Shown here: positions 1-9,556 of the stretch, piece by piece
Numbering within the stretch: position 1 is the stretch's first letter
How the letters are laid out: each line of letters opens with the position of its first letter
Source: a virus
Direction: 5' to 3' (one strand)
Length of the DNA: 31,945 nt
Virus record (IMG/VR): IMGVR_UViG_3300047322_000110
Coordinates: 1-31,945 of that record
Notes under the pieces: model-generated
The model's database searches: none
What the model saw: the letters and a program-made list of their open reading frames with translations, nothing else
What the model was told of the DNA's origin: nothing
Translations under genes and position numbers: made by a program

Positions 1-105
1 GCCGTCAAGTCCGTGCCGATCACCGACAACATGAACACGGTCATCGGCTATCGCGATCGTCTGCGCTTCCCGTACCGCGTTATCACCAACCGGCGCGGAG
101 CGTAA
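1..105 (+). CDS. C-terminal end of an upstream virion gene (partial), possibly the major capsid protein
   Basis: Frame 1 is open from the window edge to a TAA at 103-105 and gives the last 34 residues of a protein that ends in ITNRRGA. The stop abuts the ATG of the next gene with no gap, as expected inside a phage structural operon. In podoviruses the gene before the head-tail adaptor is often the capsid or another head protein, so capsid is the best guess. This rests on position only; the residues themselves carry no motif I recognise. Confidence 0.5.
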   Translation, partial: AVKSVPITDNMNTVIGYRDRLRFPYRVITNRRGA

Positions 106-882
106 ATGAATCTCGGGGAGCAACTGAACGAACTTCGCTTCAACGTATTGCGGGATCGCAGCGACTTGATCGCGGGCGATAGCGATTCGTTGTGGTCGGA
201 TGAGACGTTGCTCCTTTACATCAAGGACGCCGAACGCCGCTTCGCGCGCCAGTCGTTGATCCTGCGGGATTCGACGACGCCGCAAGCGACGCAGGTGCGC
301 CTGAAGTCCGGGGTTCAAGAATACGCGCTGCACCCTTCGGTAATCGGGGTGCTGTCTGCGCAGTACACCGATCCGATCTCGAAAACGCCCTACGATCTGC
401 AGCGCTCGGGCCACGCGCTCGTCACGCAAGCCGCGCCGGTCGAGGTCACGTTCTTCGATCCGCTGAACCCGTATAGCTCGATGCTGCCGCCGGGCGCGCC
501 GCTCGCCTACTTCACGGACGAGACGCTGGTGTATGCGCGGCAGACGCGCGTCACGTTCAACGTCTATCCGATCCCCTCGGACAACGAGGACGGGCAGATC
601 GTCCCGCTGCGCGTCGTGCGCCTGCCCATGACGGGCTATGGCCGCGACTGCCTCGATCGCGAGTCGGAACTGCCCGAGGACTATCAGCTGGACGTGCTGG
701 AGTGGGCCGCGTACCGCGCGCAACGCACGTACGACGCTGATGCAGGCGCGCCGACTTCGGCCGATCAGCACAAGGCCGCGTTCGAGGATGCGGTGACGCA
801 AGCCAAGCGCGAAGCGAAGCGCAAGATGTTCGTCGGCACCTCCATCGCGTACGGCGCGAATGGTTTCTCGTGGACGCGATGA
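106..882 (+). CDS. Head-to-tail adaptor / connector protein
   Basis: 258 residues. The N-terminal half resembles phage adaptor proteins that bind below the portal: an opening helix (LNELRFNVLRD), then a W-S-D-E-T-L-L-Y-I-K-DAERRFARQ segment at about residues 30-50, where each residue row predicts a helix that packs in a ring. The middle is beta-rich, and the C-terminal 70 residues are helical and basic (AKREAKRKMF). The start ATG follows directly on the upstream stop, so translation is probably coupled. Position between a head gene and a tail hub protein supports the adaptor role. The assignment is by general resemblance and context; no catalytic site is expected. Confidence 0.6.
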   Translation: MNLGEQLNELRFNVLRDRSDLIAGDSDSLWSDETLLLYIKDAERRFARQSLILRDSTTPQATQVRLKSGVQEYALHPSVIGVLSAQYTDPISKTPYDLQRSGHALVTQAAPVEVTFFDPLNPYSSMLPPGAPLAYFTDETLVYARQTRVTFNVYPIPSDNEDGQIVPLRVVRLPMTGYGRDCLDRESELPEDYQLDVLEWAAYRAQRTYDADAGAPTSADQHKAAFEDAVTQAKREAKRKMFVGTSIAYGANGFSWTR

Positions 883-888
883 GGGGAT

Positions 889-2133
889 ATGCCCGACAAC
901 CAAGCCCCGCAGCGCGACCAAGATGTAGTCGCCTATCAGTCGTTTAGCGGACTGCGTAACGAGGTCACGCCCGAACGCTTCACGGTCTCCGATCTCGCCT
1001 CGGCGGTGAACGTCGATCTGGACAAGACGGGCCGCCTCGCGCGCCGTGACGGCTACACGCAAGTGCGCGCAGGTGCCGCGCATTCCGTGTGGGCCGATCC
1101 GCAAGGCTCGATGTGCCTGTTCGTGGCCAATGGCCAGCTGCAGCAGCTGAACGCCGACATGAGCGCGACGCCGATCGCCGCGCTCTACGATGGCGACTCG
1201 CCCGTGTCGTACGTGCGCGTGAACGACCGCGTGTACTTCAACAACGGCATCGATACCGGTGTGGTCGAGAACGGCGCGTCGCGCTCGTGGGGCCTGCCGG
1301 TGCCGACGTTGCCGTACGTCTCGGTCGGGCCGGGCCGCATGCCCGCCGGTTCCTATCAATTCGTTGTGACGCAAATGCGCGCTGATGGGCAAGAGTCCGG
1401 CGCGCAGCCGCTCGCGGGCGTGGTCGAGGTGCCGGCGGCAGGCGGCCTCACCTTCACGCTGCCGTACGCCGTCGATCATGACGTGGTGACGCAGGCGATC
1501 TACCTGACGACGGCCAACGGAACGGCGTTGTATCTCGCGGGCCTCGTGCCGGTCGGGGTGCAGTTCTGGACGTACGGCAACGACACGAGCGAGCTTTCGC
1601 TCCCGCTCGCGACACAATTCCTCTCACCTTGCCCGCGCGGGCAGCTGGTGACGTTCTATCGCGGCCGTGCGTACGTGGCGGTGGGCGACACGCTCTACCC
1701 CTCGCAGCCGTTCGCGCCGGAACTGTTCGACATGCGCGAGTACATCCAGCTGGACGGCCGGATCACGATGCTCGCGCCGATGGTCGAGAAAGAGCTTTAC
1801 GACAAGGGCGCGAACAGCGGCTTTTTCGTCGGCACCGACCGCAGCTGCGGCCTGCTCGTGGGCAGCGACCCCAGCGAGTTCCAGTACGTGCCGAAGGTGC
1901 CATACGGGGCGATCCCCGGTGCGATCGACATGGTGGACGGCTCCCTGTTTGGCGACGACAGCGCGGGCGCGCGCGAGTTGCCGATGTGGCTCTCGCAGCA
2001 AGGCATCTGCGTCGGCATGCCGGACCTGTCGATCCGCAATCTCACGCGTTCGAAGTACACGTTTTCAGCGAGCGGCCAAGGCGCGGCAGTCTTTATGCCC
2101 GGCCCGAACCGTTTTATTGCGACCAATTATTAA
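889..2133 (+). CDS. Beta-rich tail hub / nozzle protein (podoviral DNA-stabilisation type)
   Basis: 414 residues. The N-terminus (YQSFSGLRNEVTPERF, then a segment with SAVNVDLDKTGRLARRDGY at about residues 38-56) is the pattern seen at the start of beta-propeller tail proteins of podoviruses, comparable in role to P22 gp10 or T7 gp12, which close the portal channel and hold packaged DNA. The rest is almost wholly beta-strand with repeated short G/Y/V turns. The SD-like AGGGGAT lies just before the ATG, six bases after the upstream stop. The gene order adaptor then hub supports this. Family membership is inferred from the motif and fold type, not from an alignment. Confidence 0.55.
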   Translation: MPDNQAPQRDQDVVAYQSFSGLRNEVTPERFTVSDLASAVNVDLDKTGRLARRDGYTQVRAGAAHSVWADPQGSMCLFVANGQLQQLNADMSATPIAALYDGDSPVSYVRVNDRVYFNNGIDTGVVENGASRSWGLPVPTLPYVSVGPGRMPAGSYQFVVTQMRADGQESGAQPLAGVVEVPAAGGLTFTLPYAVDHDVVTQAIYLTTANGTALYLAGLVPVGVQFWTYGNDTSELSLPLATQFLSPCPRGQLVTFYRGRAYVAVGDTLYPSQPFAPELFDMREYIQLDGRITMLAPMVEKELYDKGANSGFFVGTDRSCGLLVGSDPSEFQYVPKVPYGAIPGAIDMVDGSLFGDDSAGARELPMWLSQQGICVGMPDLSIRNLTRSKYTFSASGQGAAVFMPGPNRFIATNY

Positions 2134-2145
2134 GGAGTCCAAACC

Positions 2146-2922
2146 ATGACCGCACGCTACTCGACCGGCATGATCAACTACCTCGCCAAGCAAGGCAGCA
2201 TCGACGGTGCGCTGCGCAACGGCTTGATCGAAATCTACACGGGCGCGCAGCCGGCCTCGGCCGACGCCGCGGCGACTGGCACGCTGCTGTGCCGTATCAC
2301 GAACAACTCGCAGGGTATCGTCAACGAGGTGCAGGCGACTGGCTCGGTGACGCTCACGGGCGGCTCGGCCGGCGCGGTCAACTCGTTGACGATCAACGGC
2401 GTGGACTGCCTCGGCGCGTCGGTGCCCTTCAACGGCACGCTCGCGCAGACGGCCGCCGATGTGGCCGCACAGATCAACCGCTACAAGAGTTCGCCGGACT
2501 ATACCGCGATCGCGAGCAGCAACGTCATCACGATCTACGCGGGCTTGGGCGTGGCCGCAGGCGCGAACGGCTTCTCGATCGTCCCCGTGACGACGGGCAG
2601 CATCACGACCTCGGCCGCCGCCATGGCCAACGGCTCGGCACCGTCCAACGGCCTGCTGTTCGACAACAGCGTGGCGGGTGTGCTCACGAAGCTCTCGACG
2701 CAAACGTGGAGCGGTCTGAACATCGCGGGCGGCGTGGCGGGCTGGTTCCGTCAACACGGCGCGGTGCTCGACAACAACACGCTGGACTCGGCGGGCCAGC
2801 TGTTGCGCATCGACGGCGCGATCGCGACGAGCGGCGCAGAAATGAACCTGAACTCGACGCAGTTCGCGCAGGGCGCAACGACCACCCTGCCGACGTGGCA
2901 GATGACGGTTCCGGCGCAGTAA
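2146..2922 (+). CDS. Phage structural protein, small beta-rich tail or decoration protein
   Basis: 258 residues, rich in A, G, T, S and N. The opening YSTGMINYLAKQGS followed by LIEIYTGAQPASAD is a pattern met in many uncharacterised phage virion proteins. A middle part with TITING-type strands and AADVAAQIN (about residues 85-108) resembles small repeated phage tail domains. A strong ribosome site (AAGGAG) stands eight bases before the ATG. No enzyme motif is visible. It lies between the tail hub and a repeat-rich tail protein, so a virion role is likely, but the exact place in the particle cannot be told. Confidence 0.6.
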   Translation: MTARYSTGMINYLAKQGSIDGALRNGLIEIYTGAQPASADAAATGTLLCRITNNSQGIVNEVQATGSVTLTGGSAGAVNSLTINGVDCLGASVPFNGTLAQTAADVAAQINRYKSSPDYTAIASSNVITIYAGLGVAAGANGFSIVPVTTGSITTSAAAMANGSAPSNGLLFDNSVAGVLTKLSTQTWSGLNIAGGVAGWFRQHGAVLDNNTLDSAGQLLRIDGAIATSGAEMNLNSTQFAQGATTTLPTWQMTVPAQ

Positions 2923-2936
2923 TCGGGGGGTAACGC

Positions 2937-4103
2937 ATGGCCGACGTAACCACTTTCCTGTCCGGCAACAAAGCGCGCACCGTACTGCGGTCGGTCGGCG
3001 CGCCCGTGCAAGCGGGAGTTGTGCTGACGCTGCCGGTGCCGCAGATGGGCATCGCGGGAACGGTGGGTGCGTCGATCAGCGTGTCCCTCACCCTGCCCAC
3101 GTTCAAGCTCTCGATCGCGGGCGGCGGGACATCGGCGGCGGTGGGCATGCGCCTGCCGTCGCTGAAACTGCAAGCGACCGGGCTGATCGGCGCGAACGGC
3201 GCGGTGCGCCTGACGCTGCCGGTGCCGCAGCTGGTGATGCGCCCGGCCTCGGGCGTGAGCCTCGCGCTGCCGTCGCTTTCTCTGTCAACGAGTGGCGCGA
3301 CAGGCGTCATCGGGTCGGTGTCGCTGCGCCTGCCTTCGCTGCGCCTAGCGAGCACGGCGAGCCAGTCGGTGATCGGCGGTGTGGCGCTGCAGCTGCGCCC
3401 GCGCGTAATCTCGATCACGGGTATCGCGGGCCAAGCGGCCGGCGTCGCGCTCACGCTCCGGCGTCTCGCGCTCGCCGTCGAGGGCCGCACCGGCTCGATC
3501 GGCAGCGTCTCGCTCGCGCTGCCGGTGATGCGTCTCGCGGCGGAAGGCTTCGGCGAAACGGTGGGTGTCGCGCAGCTGACGCTGCCGGCGCTGCATCTGG
3601 TCATGACCGGGCGCGTCTCGGCCGGCGCGCCGCAGACCTTCGCGATGCACACCGAGACGATGGCGCTCACGCGGTACGACAACTTCCCGTTCACGAGCTT
3701 CGCGCAATTCAACGGCGTGACGATCGGCGCGTGCGCGGATGGCCTTTTTGCTCTCTCGGGCGCGACCGATAACGGCGCGATGATCGACGCGTATGCGCGC
3801 GTGGGAATCTCCGACTTCGGCTCGTCGCACCTCAAGCGCGTCGATCGCGTCTACGTCGGGTATCGCTCGGACGGCGATCTGGTGCTGCGCGTGTTGACCG
3901 ATGAGACGGATCAGCGCGACTATCTGCTGCGCGGCAACGGCACGAGCAACTTGCACGGCAACCGCGTGCAGCTGGGCAAGGGCTTGAGCGCGCGCTACTG
4001 GCAGTTTGAGGTCCGCAACCGCGACGGCGCGGACTTCGACATCAACACCATCGAACTGAAGCCGACCACGCTGCGCCGCCGTGTCGGGGGATGGGATGCG
4101 TGA
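2937..4103 (+). CDS. Repeat-rich tail protein with tandem 'LxLPxLxL' beta repeats
   Basis: 388 residues. Residues about 25-235 hold roughly ten degenerate repeats of 20-23 residues, each built on a V-x-L-x-L-P-x-L-x-L strand followed by a Gly-rich turn (for example LTLPVPQM, MRLPSLKL, LRLPSLRL, LALPVMRL). This predicts a long beta-stack or fibre shaft. The C-terminal 150 residues are different: mixed beta with TRYDNFPFTSFAQFNGV and a DRVYVGYRSDGDLVLRVLTDE stretch, a globular cap I have seen in phage tail proteins of unknown function. A GGGGGG ribosome site precedes the ATG. The end overlaps the start of the next gene. A minor tail or fibre role is inferred. Confidence 0.55.
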   Translation: MADVTTFLSGNKARTVLRSVGAPVQAGVVLTLPVPQMGIAGTVGASISVSLTLPTFKLSIAGGGTSAAVGMRLPSLKLQATGLIGANGAVRLTLPVPQLVMRPASGVSLALPSLSLSTSGATGVIGSVSLRLPSLRLASTASQSVIGGVALQLRPRVISITGIAGQAAGVALTLRRLALAVEGRTGSIGSVSLALPVMRLAAEGFGETVGVAQLTLPALHLVMTGRVSAGAPQTFAMHTETMALTRYDNFPFTSFAQFNGVTIGACADGLFALSGATDNGAMIDAYARVGISDFGSSHLKRVDRVYVGYRSDGDLVLRVLTDETDQRDYLLRGNGTSNLHGNRVQLGKGLSARYWQFEVRNRDGADFDINTIELKPTTLRRRVGGWDA

Positions 4104-5976
4104 GTTCGGCGAGGTCCGCAAGGACTTCGGAGAGGACAACGAGGCCGCCGCTCCGTATGTGGGGCAGGCCCGCACGCTGCTCGGCGTGCTCAAGAACCGC
4201 ATGGAACGCGGGGGCCTCTCGCAGCTGACGCAGACCACGGCGCTGCCTGATGGCGCGGTGATCACGGTCTCGTCGATCATGGGGCAGGACACGATCAGGA
4301 TCGCGCCCCCGGCGACCCCCGCCAGCACAGAAACCACCCCGGATGTCGAGATCGAGCAGCCGGTGATCCCGGACGTGGAGATCACATTCGACTACGAGGT
4401 GCCGGTGCAGACCACGACGCCCGGCACGACCGAGTATTACTCGCCGATCTACCGCACGGGCGTGCTGCTCGGCGCGGTCATGGACAAGACGACCAAGGTC
4501 ACGTACCTCGCCTATGCCGCCCCGTTCGTCGACCAGACGTTCGGGCGCTATCAGCCCGGCACCGTCAACAATCAGAGTCAGCTGGTGGCGCTCGACAAGA
4601 CGCTCACGGAAACGTCGCGCACGCTCGTCGCGCAACCGGACTGGGGCGGCCAACTCACATACGACTATGTGACCGACTCGTTTTTCATGAACGTGTGGAC
4701 GGCCAGCGATCCGCGCTATTCGAGCACGTATGGCCTGCCCTCGTTCGCGTCGAGCCGCCCAACGGTCAACATGCCGCACCGCAGCCTCATCCAGATCACG
4801 AAGAATGGGGCGACCGCCACGATGTCCGAGGATGCGCTCGTGACGATCGCGAACAATTATTCGAACGCGTACCTATGGGGCGACTGCTCGTATTATTTCG
4901 GTAACGGTTGGCTGGGCACCGCTGGCGACGGGATTCGCTACGCCCCGTCGGGCGATGGCTCCAACACGGCGATGTACGGCAACATCGGCACGAGCCGGTA
5001 CTGGCAGCAATGGCCGCTCTCGCAGCCCTCCACTTCGGGCCTGATCGCGGTGATGTTTCAGGGCGGGCAGGCATATGGCGACGGCGGTGTGGGCTGGAGC
5101 GCGGACCCGACCGCCGCGCCGCAGATGACCGGCTACGCGTTCGTCTGGAGCACGGTCTCGAAGTCGATCGTGTGGAAGGGGCTGGGCATCGCGTCATCGA
5201 CCGGGGTGCTGGACACGCGGTTCGGTCGGTTCGCGACAACCAACCGTTTCGATCAGTGGGCGACGATCACCCCGGCGGGTGACGCGATCTTGGGGATTGA
5301 CGGCGTGCCGTACCCCGTAACGATCGGCGGCAGCGGGCCGCCTACCCCGCCGACCGGCACGCTCGATGTCGTGGTAACGCGCAAGGGCTTGGCGTACGCG
5401 ATCACCGCGACGGGCGGTTTCGTCCTTCAGAACGGCTCATGGACGCCGCTCGTGTTCGGCGGTACGCCGCGCTCTGTGCTGCACGACCTCGTGACCGATG
5501 CCGTGGCGATCGTCCTGAACGACGCGAGCGGCGCGTGGATTTACAACGGCACGATCCCGTCGACCGGGGCGGCGGTCTCCCCGTTCAAGCTCGAATTCAG
5601 TCAGCCGCCGACGAAAGACTCGTCGATGTTCTACCCGCAGCAGTTCATCAACGGCTCGATCCTGATCACCTACGCGCTGCCGTGGGACGGCACGCGCGGC
5701 ACCATGGGCAGCCCGATTTTCATGCAGTACGCCACGGGGGGCAACACCAACCCGCTCAACCCGGCGGGGCCGCGCGGCATGGCGGCGCACTACTGGACTG
5801 GGCAGCATACCCCCGCGTGGCGTGCGCAACTCGGGCGCGTCGGCATGTACTCGCCGGCCAACGGGAACCCGTCGATGCCGATCGGCGATGTCGACTGCGC
5901 GGTGGACGGCTCGATCGACCCGTTCCAGTGGCAGATCGGCCGCTACGACATTCCGCAATTGCAAGTAAGTCTGTGA
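4096..5976 (+). CDS. Large beta-rich tail protein, function unknown
   Basis: 626 residues from the ATG at 4096, which overlaps the previous gene by eight bases and has GGGGGAT as ribosome site. An in-frame GTG at 4081 would add five residues. The first 70 residues have helical character (REFGEVRKDFGEDNEAAAPY). A Pro/Thr-rich linker follows at about 75-115. The remainder is aromatic and Gly-rich beta sequence with repeated W, Y and N positions, suggesting a propeller or receptor-facing domain. I do not recognise a named family. It belongs to the same operon as the tail genes around it and is probably a virion component. Confidence 0.55.
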   Translation: MREFGEVRKDFGEDNEAAAPYVGQARTLLGVLKNRMERGGLSQLTQTTALPDGAVITVSSIMGQDTIRIAPPATPASTETTPDVEIEQPVIPDVEITFDYEVPVQTTTPGTTEYYSPIYRTGVLLGAVMDKTTKVTYLAYAAPFVDQTFGRYQPGTVNNQSQLVALDKTLTETSRTLVAQPDWGGQLTYDYVTDSFFMNVWTASDPRYSSTYGLPSFASSRPTVNMPHRSLIQITKNGATATMSEDALVTIANNYSNAYLWGDCSYYFGNGWLGTAGDGIRYAPSGDGSNTAMYGNIGTSRYWQQWPLSQPSTSGLIAVMFQGGQAYGDGGVGWSADPTAAPQMTGYAFVWSTVSKSIVWKGLGIASSTGVLDTRFGRFATTNRFDQWATITPAGDAILGIDGVPYPVTIGGSGPPTPPTGTLDVVVTRKGLAYAITATGGFVLQNGSWTPLVFGGTPRSVLHDLVTDAVAIVLNDASGAWIYNGTIPSTGAAVSPFKLEFSQPPTKDSSMFYPQQFINGSILITYALPWDGTRGTMGSPIFMQYATGGNTNPLNPAGPRGMAAHYWTGQHTPAWRAQLGRVGMYSPANGNPSMPIGDVDCAVDGSIDPFQWQIGRYDIPQLQVSL

Positions 5977-6025
5977 CGTTATCCCCGGCTCGCGTATCAT
6001 TCGGTATCCTTTAGGAGTCCGATGA

Positions 6026-8062
6026 ATGAGCGACGAGCTTGCTATCCCGGCCCCGCCGTCAAATGGCGCGTCCGCGCTAGTCACACAGGGTTTCGCCAAC
6101 GCGCAACAGTACGCGGGCACCGCATTTACTGAAGCGCTCGGCTTTCTGCAGCAACTCGAAGTTGCGGCGGCGCAGCTGGGCCAGCTGCCCACGGTGGACG
6201 GGACGCTCCCGGCCGTGGGTGCGCAGGTGGATCAGTTCATCATGCCGGTTGCGCCCACCGCGCCCGGCGACCTCACGATGAATCTGCCGGCCGCGCCGGC
6301 CACGCCGACCCTCACGGCGGTCACGGGGATCACGCCGGGCAACGCGCCCGAGTTCACCGACCAGATGGTGCCGATCGACCTCTCGTTCGCGGTGCCGGAT
6401 GCGCTCAACGCTAACGCGCCGGTCGCGCCGACGCTCAACGGCGTGGTGGTGCCGGACGCGCCGGACATCGTGCTGCCGGATGTGCCGAGCCTCATGGGTA
6501 TCTCGGTGCCGGCCGCGCCGCTGCTCGCGCTGCCCACTTTCACCGCTGTCACGCCGGACTCGCCGCTCGCGCCCGATTACATTTTCAGTTTCAGCGAGCA
6601 GGCGTACACGTCCGGCCTGCTGACCGACCTTCGCTCAACGCTCAACGCGTGGGTGAATGGCGCGTCGACGGGTCTCTCCCCCGACGTGGAGGCGGCGATC
6701 TGGAATCGTGGCCGCGACCGCGAGATCACGGCATCGGGCCGCAAGGTGGCCGAGGCAATGCGCAGTTTCGCGCGGCTCGGCTTCACGAAGCCGCCGGGCG
6801 CGCTCGCGCTTGAGATCGCGCAGGGCCTGCAGGACTCGCAATCGACGCTGGTGGATCAGTCGCGCGACGTGATGGTGAAGCAGGCCGATCTGGAGCAGAG
6901 CAACCGCAAGTACGCTTTCGACACCGCATGGAAGGTCGAGGAAGGGCTGATCAACTACAACAGCCAGATCGCCCAGCGCTCGTTCGAGACCGCGAAGTAC
7001 GTGCAGCAGATCGGCATCGACATCTATCGCGAGACCGTCGCGCGTTACAGCGCCGACATTCAGGCGTTCGCCGCGCGCGTCGAGGCGTTCAAGGCTTCGC
7101 TGCAGGCCGAACTGTCTAAGCTCGATGTCTACAAGGCCGAGTTGGAAGGCCAGAAGCTGATCGGCGACCTCAACATGCAAGCGGTTGACACATACCGCGC
7201 GCGCATCACCGCCGCGCAGTCGCTGGTCGACATGTTCCGTGCGCGCGTCGAGGCGGCGAACACCGAGGCGACCGTCAACAAGACGGCGATCGAGGGCTAT
7301 TCGGCCATGGTCGGAGCCTACGCCGAGACCGTGCGCGCCAAGGCCGCCGAGTACGACATGTACGCGACGCGCGTCAAGGCCGAGGTGTCGAAGGCCGACA
7401 TCTACAACATTCAGGCGAGCGCCTACGGGCAGCGCGTGAACGGGTTCAAGACGGCGGTGGATGCGCTGGTCGCGCAGAAGAACATCGAGATCAAGGTCGG
7501 GCAAGAGGTGCCGCTCGACGTGTTCAAGTCGTTGACCGATGCGTACCGCACGTCGGTCAGCGCGGAGACGGAGCGCATTGGCGCGCTCGTGAAAGCGTAC
7601 TCGGCGAACACGGATGTGTTCAGCGCGCAGGTGCGCGGCGAGCAGTCCCGCATCGACAGTGAAGTGGCCGTGATGCGCGCGGACACCGACATTTCCAAGG
7701 CGACCGCCGATGTGCGGATCGAGGCGGCGAAGGCGAACGTGCAGACGCTGCTGCAGCAGATCAACTATCTGATCGAGTCCGTCAAGGGCGGCGCACAGGT
7801 GGCCGCGCAGCTGGCCGCGTCCTCGCTCTCGTCGGTGAACCTCTCCGGTCAGATCGGCGATCACACGAGCTACGGCGTGGGCTTCAACGTCAGCAACTCG
7901 TTCAACGACTCGGTGAGCAACGTGACTTCGAACAGCACGTCGAATTCGACGAGCAAGAGCACGAGCACGGTCGACAGCACGAGCACCAGCAGCAGCACGG
8001 TGGACAGCACGAGCAGCAGCAACTCGACCGCCGACGTGACGAACCACAACTATTCGAATTAA
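6026..8062 (+). CDS. Coiled-coil virion protein with Ser/Thr-rich C-terminal tail
   Basis: 678 residues in three parts. Residues 1-60 are helical. About 60-195 is a Pro/Val/Ala-rich extended stretch (VPDAPDIVLPDVPS and similar). About 195-590 is long alpha-helix with heptad character, many A, E, K, R and Q, and recurring Y-x-A-x-V-x-A-x-K motifs, so a coiled-coil rod is likely. The last 60 residues are almost only S, T, N, D and V, for example STSTSSSTVDSTSSSNSTAD. The start is the second of two near ATGs, chosen because AGGAG at 6013-6017 is well spaced and the first ATG is out of frame. A structural rod linking tail parts is inferred; no family is recognised with certainty. Confidence 0.55.
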   Translation: MSDELAIPAPPSNGASALVTQGFANAQQYAGTAFTEALGFLQQLEVAAAQLGQLPTVDGTLPAVGAQVDQFIMPVAPTAPGDLTMNLPAAPATPTLTAVTGITPGNAPEFTDQMVPIDLSFAVPDALNANAPVAPTLNGVVVPDAPDIVLPDVPSLMGISVPAAPLLALPTFTAVTPDSPLAPDYIFSFSEQAYTSGLLTDLRSTLNAWVNGASTGLSPDVEAAIWNRGRDREITASGRKVAEAMRSFARLGFTKPPGALALEIAQGLQDSQSTLVDQSRDVMVKQADLEQSNRKYAFDTAWKVEEGLINYNSQIAQRSFETAKYVQQIGIDIYRETVARYSADIQAFAARVEAFKASLQAELSKLDVYKAELEGQKLIGDLNMQAVDTYRARITAAQSLVDMFRARVEAANTEATVNKTAIEGYSAMVGAYAETVRAKAAEYDMYATRVKAEVSKADIYNIQASAYGQRVNGFKTAVDALVAQKNIEIKVGQEVPLDVFKSLTDAYRTSVSAETERIGALVKAYSANTDVFSAQVRGEQSRIDSEVAVMRADTDISKATADVRIEAAKANVQTLLQQINYLIESVKGGAQVAAQLAASSLSSVNLSGQIGDHTSYGVGFNVSNSFNDSVSNVTSNSTSNSTSKSTSTVDSTSTSSSTVDSTSSSNSTADVTNHNYSN

Positions 8063-8072
8063 GGACACCGAC

Positions 8073-9554
8073 ATGGCTAATCAGAACCTGCCCATGTACC
8101 CCGACGCCTCGGGCGTTCCGCACATGTTGCCGACTGGCGCGAGCGCGCTCGCGCCGCAGGCGTTCTCGCCTACTCCCGCCCCCGGTCCGGCCCGGCCGCC
8201 GTTCGTCGCGCCGGCCGTCGACCCGAACATGACGATGATGCTGCGGAACATGCAGCTGCCGCGCGACGCGGGCGTGGCCCCCAACTCGTTCGGTGGTGTC
8301 GGCGGCATTCCGCCCGCTCCCGCTCCGGCTCCCGCCGCCCCGGCTCCGGCTCCTGCCCCGGCCGTTGGCCCGGCTCCGTCCGCCGCGCCCGCTTTCGGCC
8401 CGACGAACGTCGCGACGCCTGCGGACAAGGCGTATTACGCTGCCGCGCAGTCCGCACCCTCGCTGCTCCCGCCGCAGTCGCCGGCCGCCGCCGCGCAGTC
8501 CGCGAGCGACCGCGCCGCGATCATGGGCAACGTGGTGAACCCGATGGCTAGCGGTGTCGCGCATATGGGTGCCGCAGCTGCGGACTTGATCGCGATGCCG
8601 GCGCGCGCGGTGATGGGTGTCGGCAACACAATGCTGCGCGTGCCCAATGCGTTCGGCGCGGGCATTCCGTACATCCCCGAGGAAGCGTTCGGTGGTAGCT
8701 CGTCGAGCCTCACGCCGTACTCGGATCGCCTCAACGCGTCGGAGGCGAAGGCCGCGCAAGCCGCCGCGCCTGCGCCCGCTACCGCCGCCGCGCCCGCCGC
8801 TGCAAAGCCGGCCCCGGCCGCTGCCGCCGCGCCCGCCGCGCCGCAGTACACGCCTGAACGCCTCGCGCGCGCGGGCGTCGGCGCGGATGGTGGCCAGCCC
8901 TCCCCGGCACTGGCTGATCGTCTGGCGAACCCGCTCCCGGCCGCATCTGTCGCTATGGGCGGTGCGATGCCCGCAGGCATTCGCGACCCGCAAGCTGCGA
9001 TCAGCGCCGGCTTCGACGCACAGGCACAGCGCGCGCACGGCTTCATGCGCGACGCGATTGATTACATCAACGGCGGCAGCGACATTTTCGACCGCGCCAC
9101 GCGCGGTCGTGCGATCGGCAATATCTTGGGCGCGGTCATGGGGCCGAACAACCAAGGCGCTACGTCGGGGCAAGGTGCGGACGCATTCAACAACTCGTTG
9201 GCTGGCATCCAGAACACCAACACGTACGCGAACGCGTCGATGCACGGCGCTGACAGCGGCCTGATCGGCACGCTGGCCTCGGCGCAGATGCAGGCGAACG
9301 AGCGGCACTACGAAACGGCGACGGGCACGGTCCCGACCGGCACGACCGTGGGTGTCGATCCGGTGACGCACATGGGCATTCCGCTCACGACGTACGGCAC
9401 GCGCGCGACGCATCCCGGCGGAATGCCGGGGCCGATCAGCGCGCAAGGCTCGCAGCCGAAATTTGTGCCGGGCCGTCAATACCGTGACGGGCAGGGCAAC
9501 GTGCAAATGTACAACGCAGACGGCACGTGGTCGCCGATTGTGGAGAAGAAATAA
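8073..9554 (+). CDS. Ala/Pro-rich internal virion protein
   Basis: 493 residues. Residues about 25-115 and 225-270 are low-complexity Ala/Pro tracts (PAPAPAAPAPAPAPA, AAAPAPATAAAPAAAKPAP). Between them is a moderately hydrophobic stretch (about 145-190, GVAHMGAAAADLIAMPARAVMGVG) that could touch a membrane. The last 170 residues are helical and then Gly-rich, ending in GQYRDGQGNVQMYNADG-like turns. Ribosome site AAGGA precedes the ATG. It sits directly before the giant ejection protein, and podoviruses usually have a group of internal proteins here that leave the head with the DNA. The function is inferred from place and composition only. Confidence 0.5.
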   Translation: MANQNLPMYPDASGVPHMLPTGASALAPQAFSPTPAPGPARPPFVAPAVDPNMTMMLRNMQLPRDAGVAPNSFGGVGGIPPAPAPAPAAPAPAPAPAVGPAPSAAPAFGPTNVATPADKAYYAAAQSAPSLLPPQSPAAAAQSASDRAAIMGNVVNPMASGVAHMGAAAADLIAMPARAVMGVGNTMLRVPNAFGAGIPYIPEEAFGGSSSSLTPYSDRLNASEAKAAQAAAPAPATAAAPAAAKPAPAAAAAPAAPQYTPERLARAGVGADGGQPSPALADRLANPLPAASVAMGGAMPAGIRDPQAAISAGFDAQAQRAHGFMRDAIDYINGGSDIFDRATRGRAIGNILGAVMGPNNQGATSGQGADAFNNSLAGIQNTNTYANASMHGADSGLIGTLASAQMQANERHYETATGTVPTGTTVGVDPVTHMGIPLTTYGTRATHPGGMPGPISAQGSQPKFVPGRQYRDGQGNVQMYNADGTWSPIVEKK

Positions 9555-9556
9555 CG

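Noticed and set aside
5977-6025. Possible promoter in the gap between two tail genes
   Set aside because: Only the ribosome site AGGAG is convincing; no -35/-10 pair with good spacing.
6635-8074. Minus-strand open frame opposite the coiled-coil virion gene
   Set aside because: Arg/His/Val/Asp-rich composition typical of antisense to GC-rich coding sequence, and no motifs.
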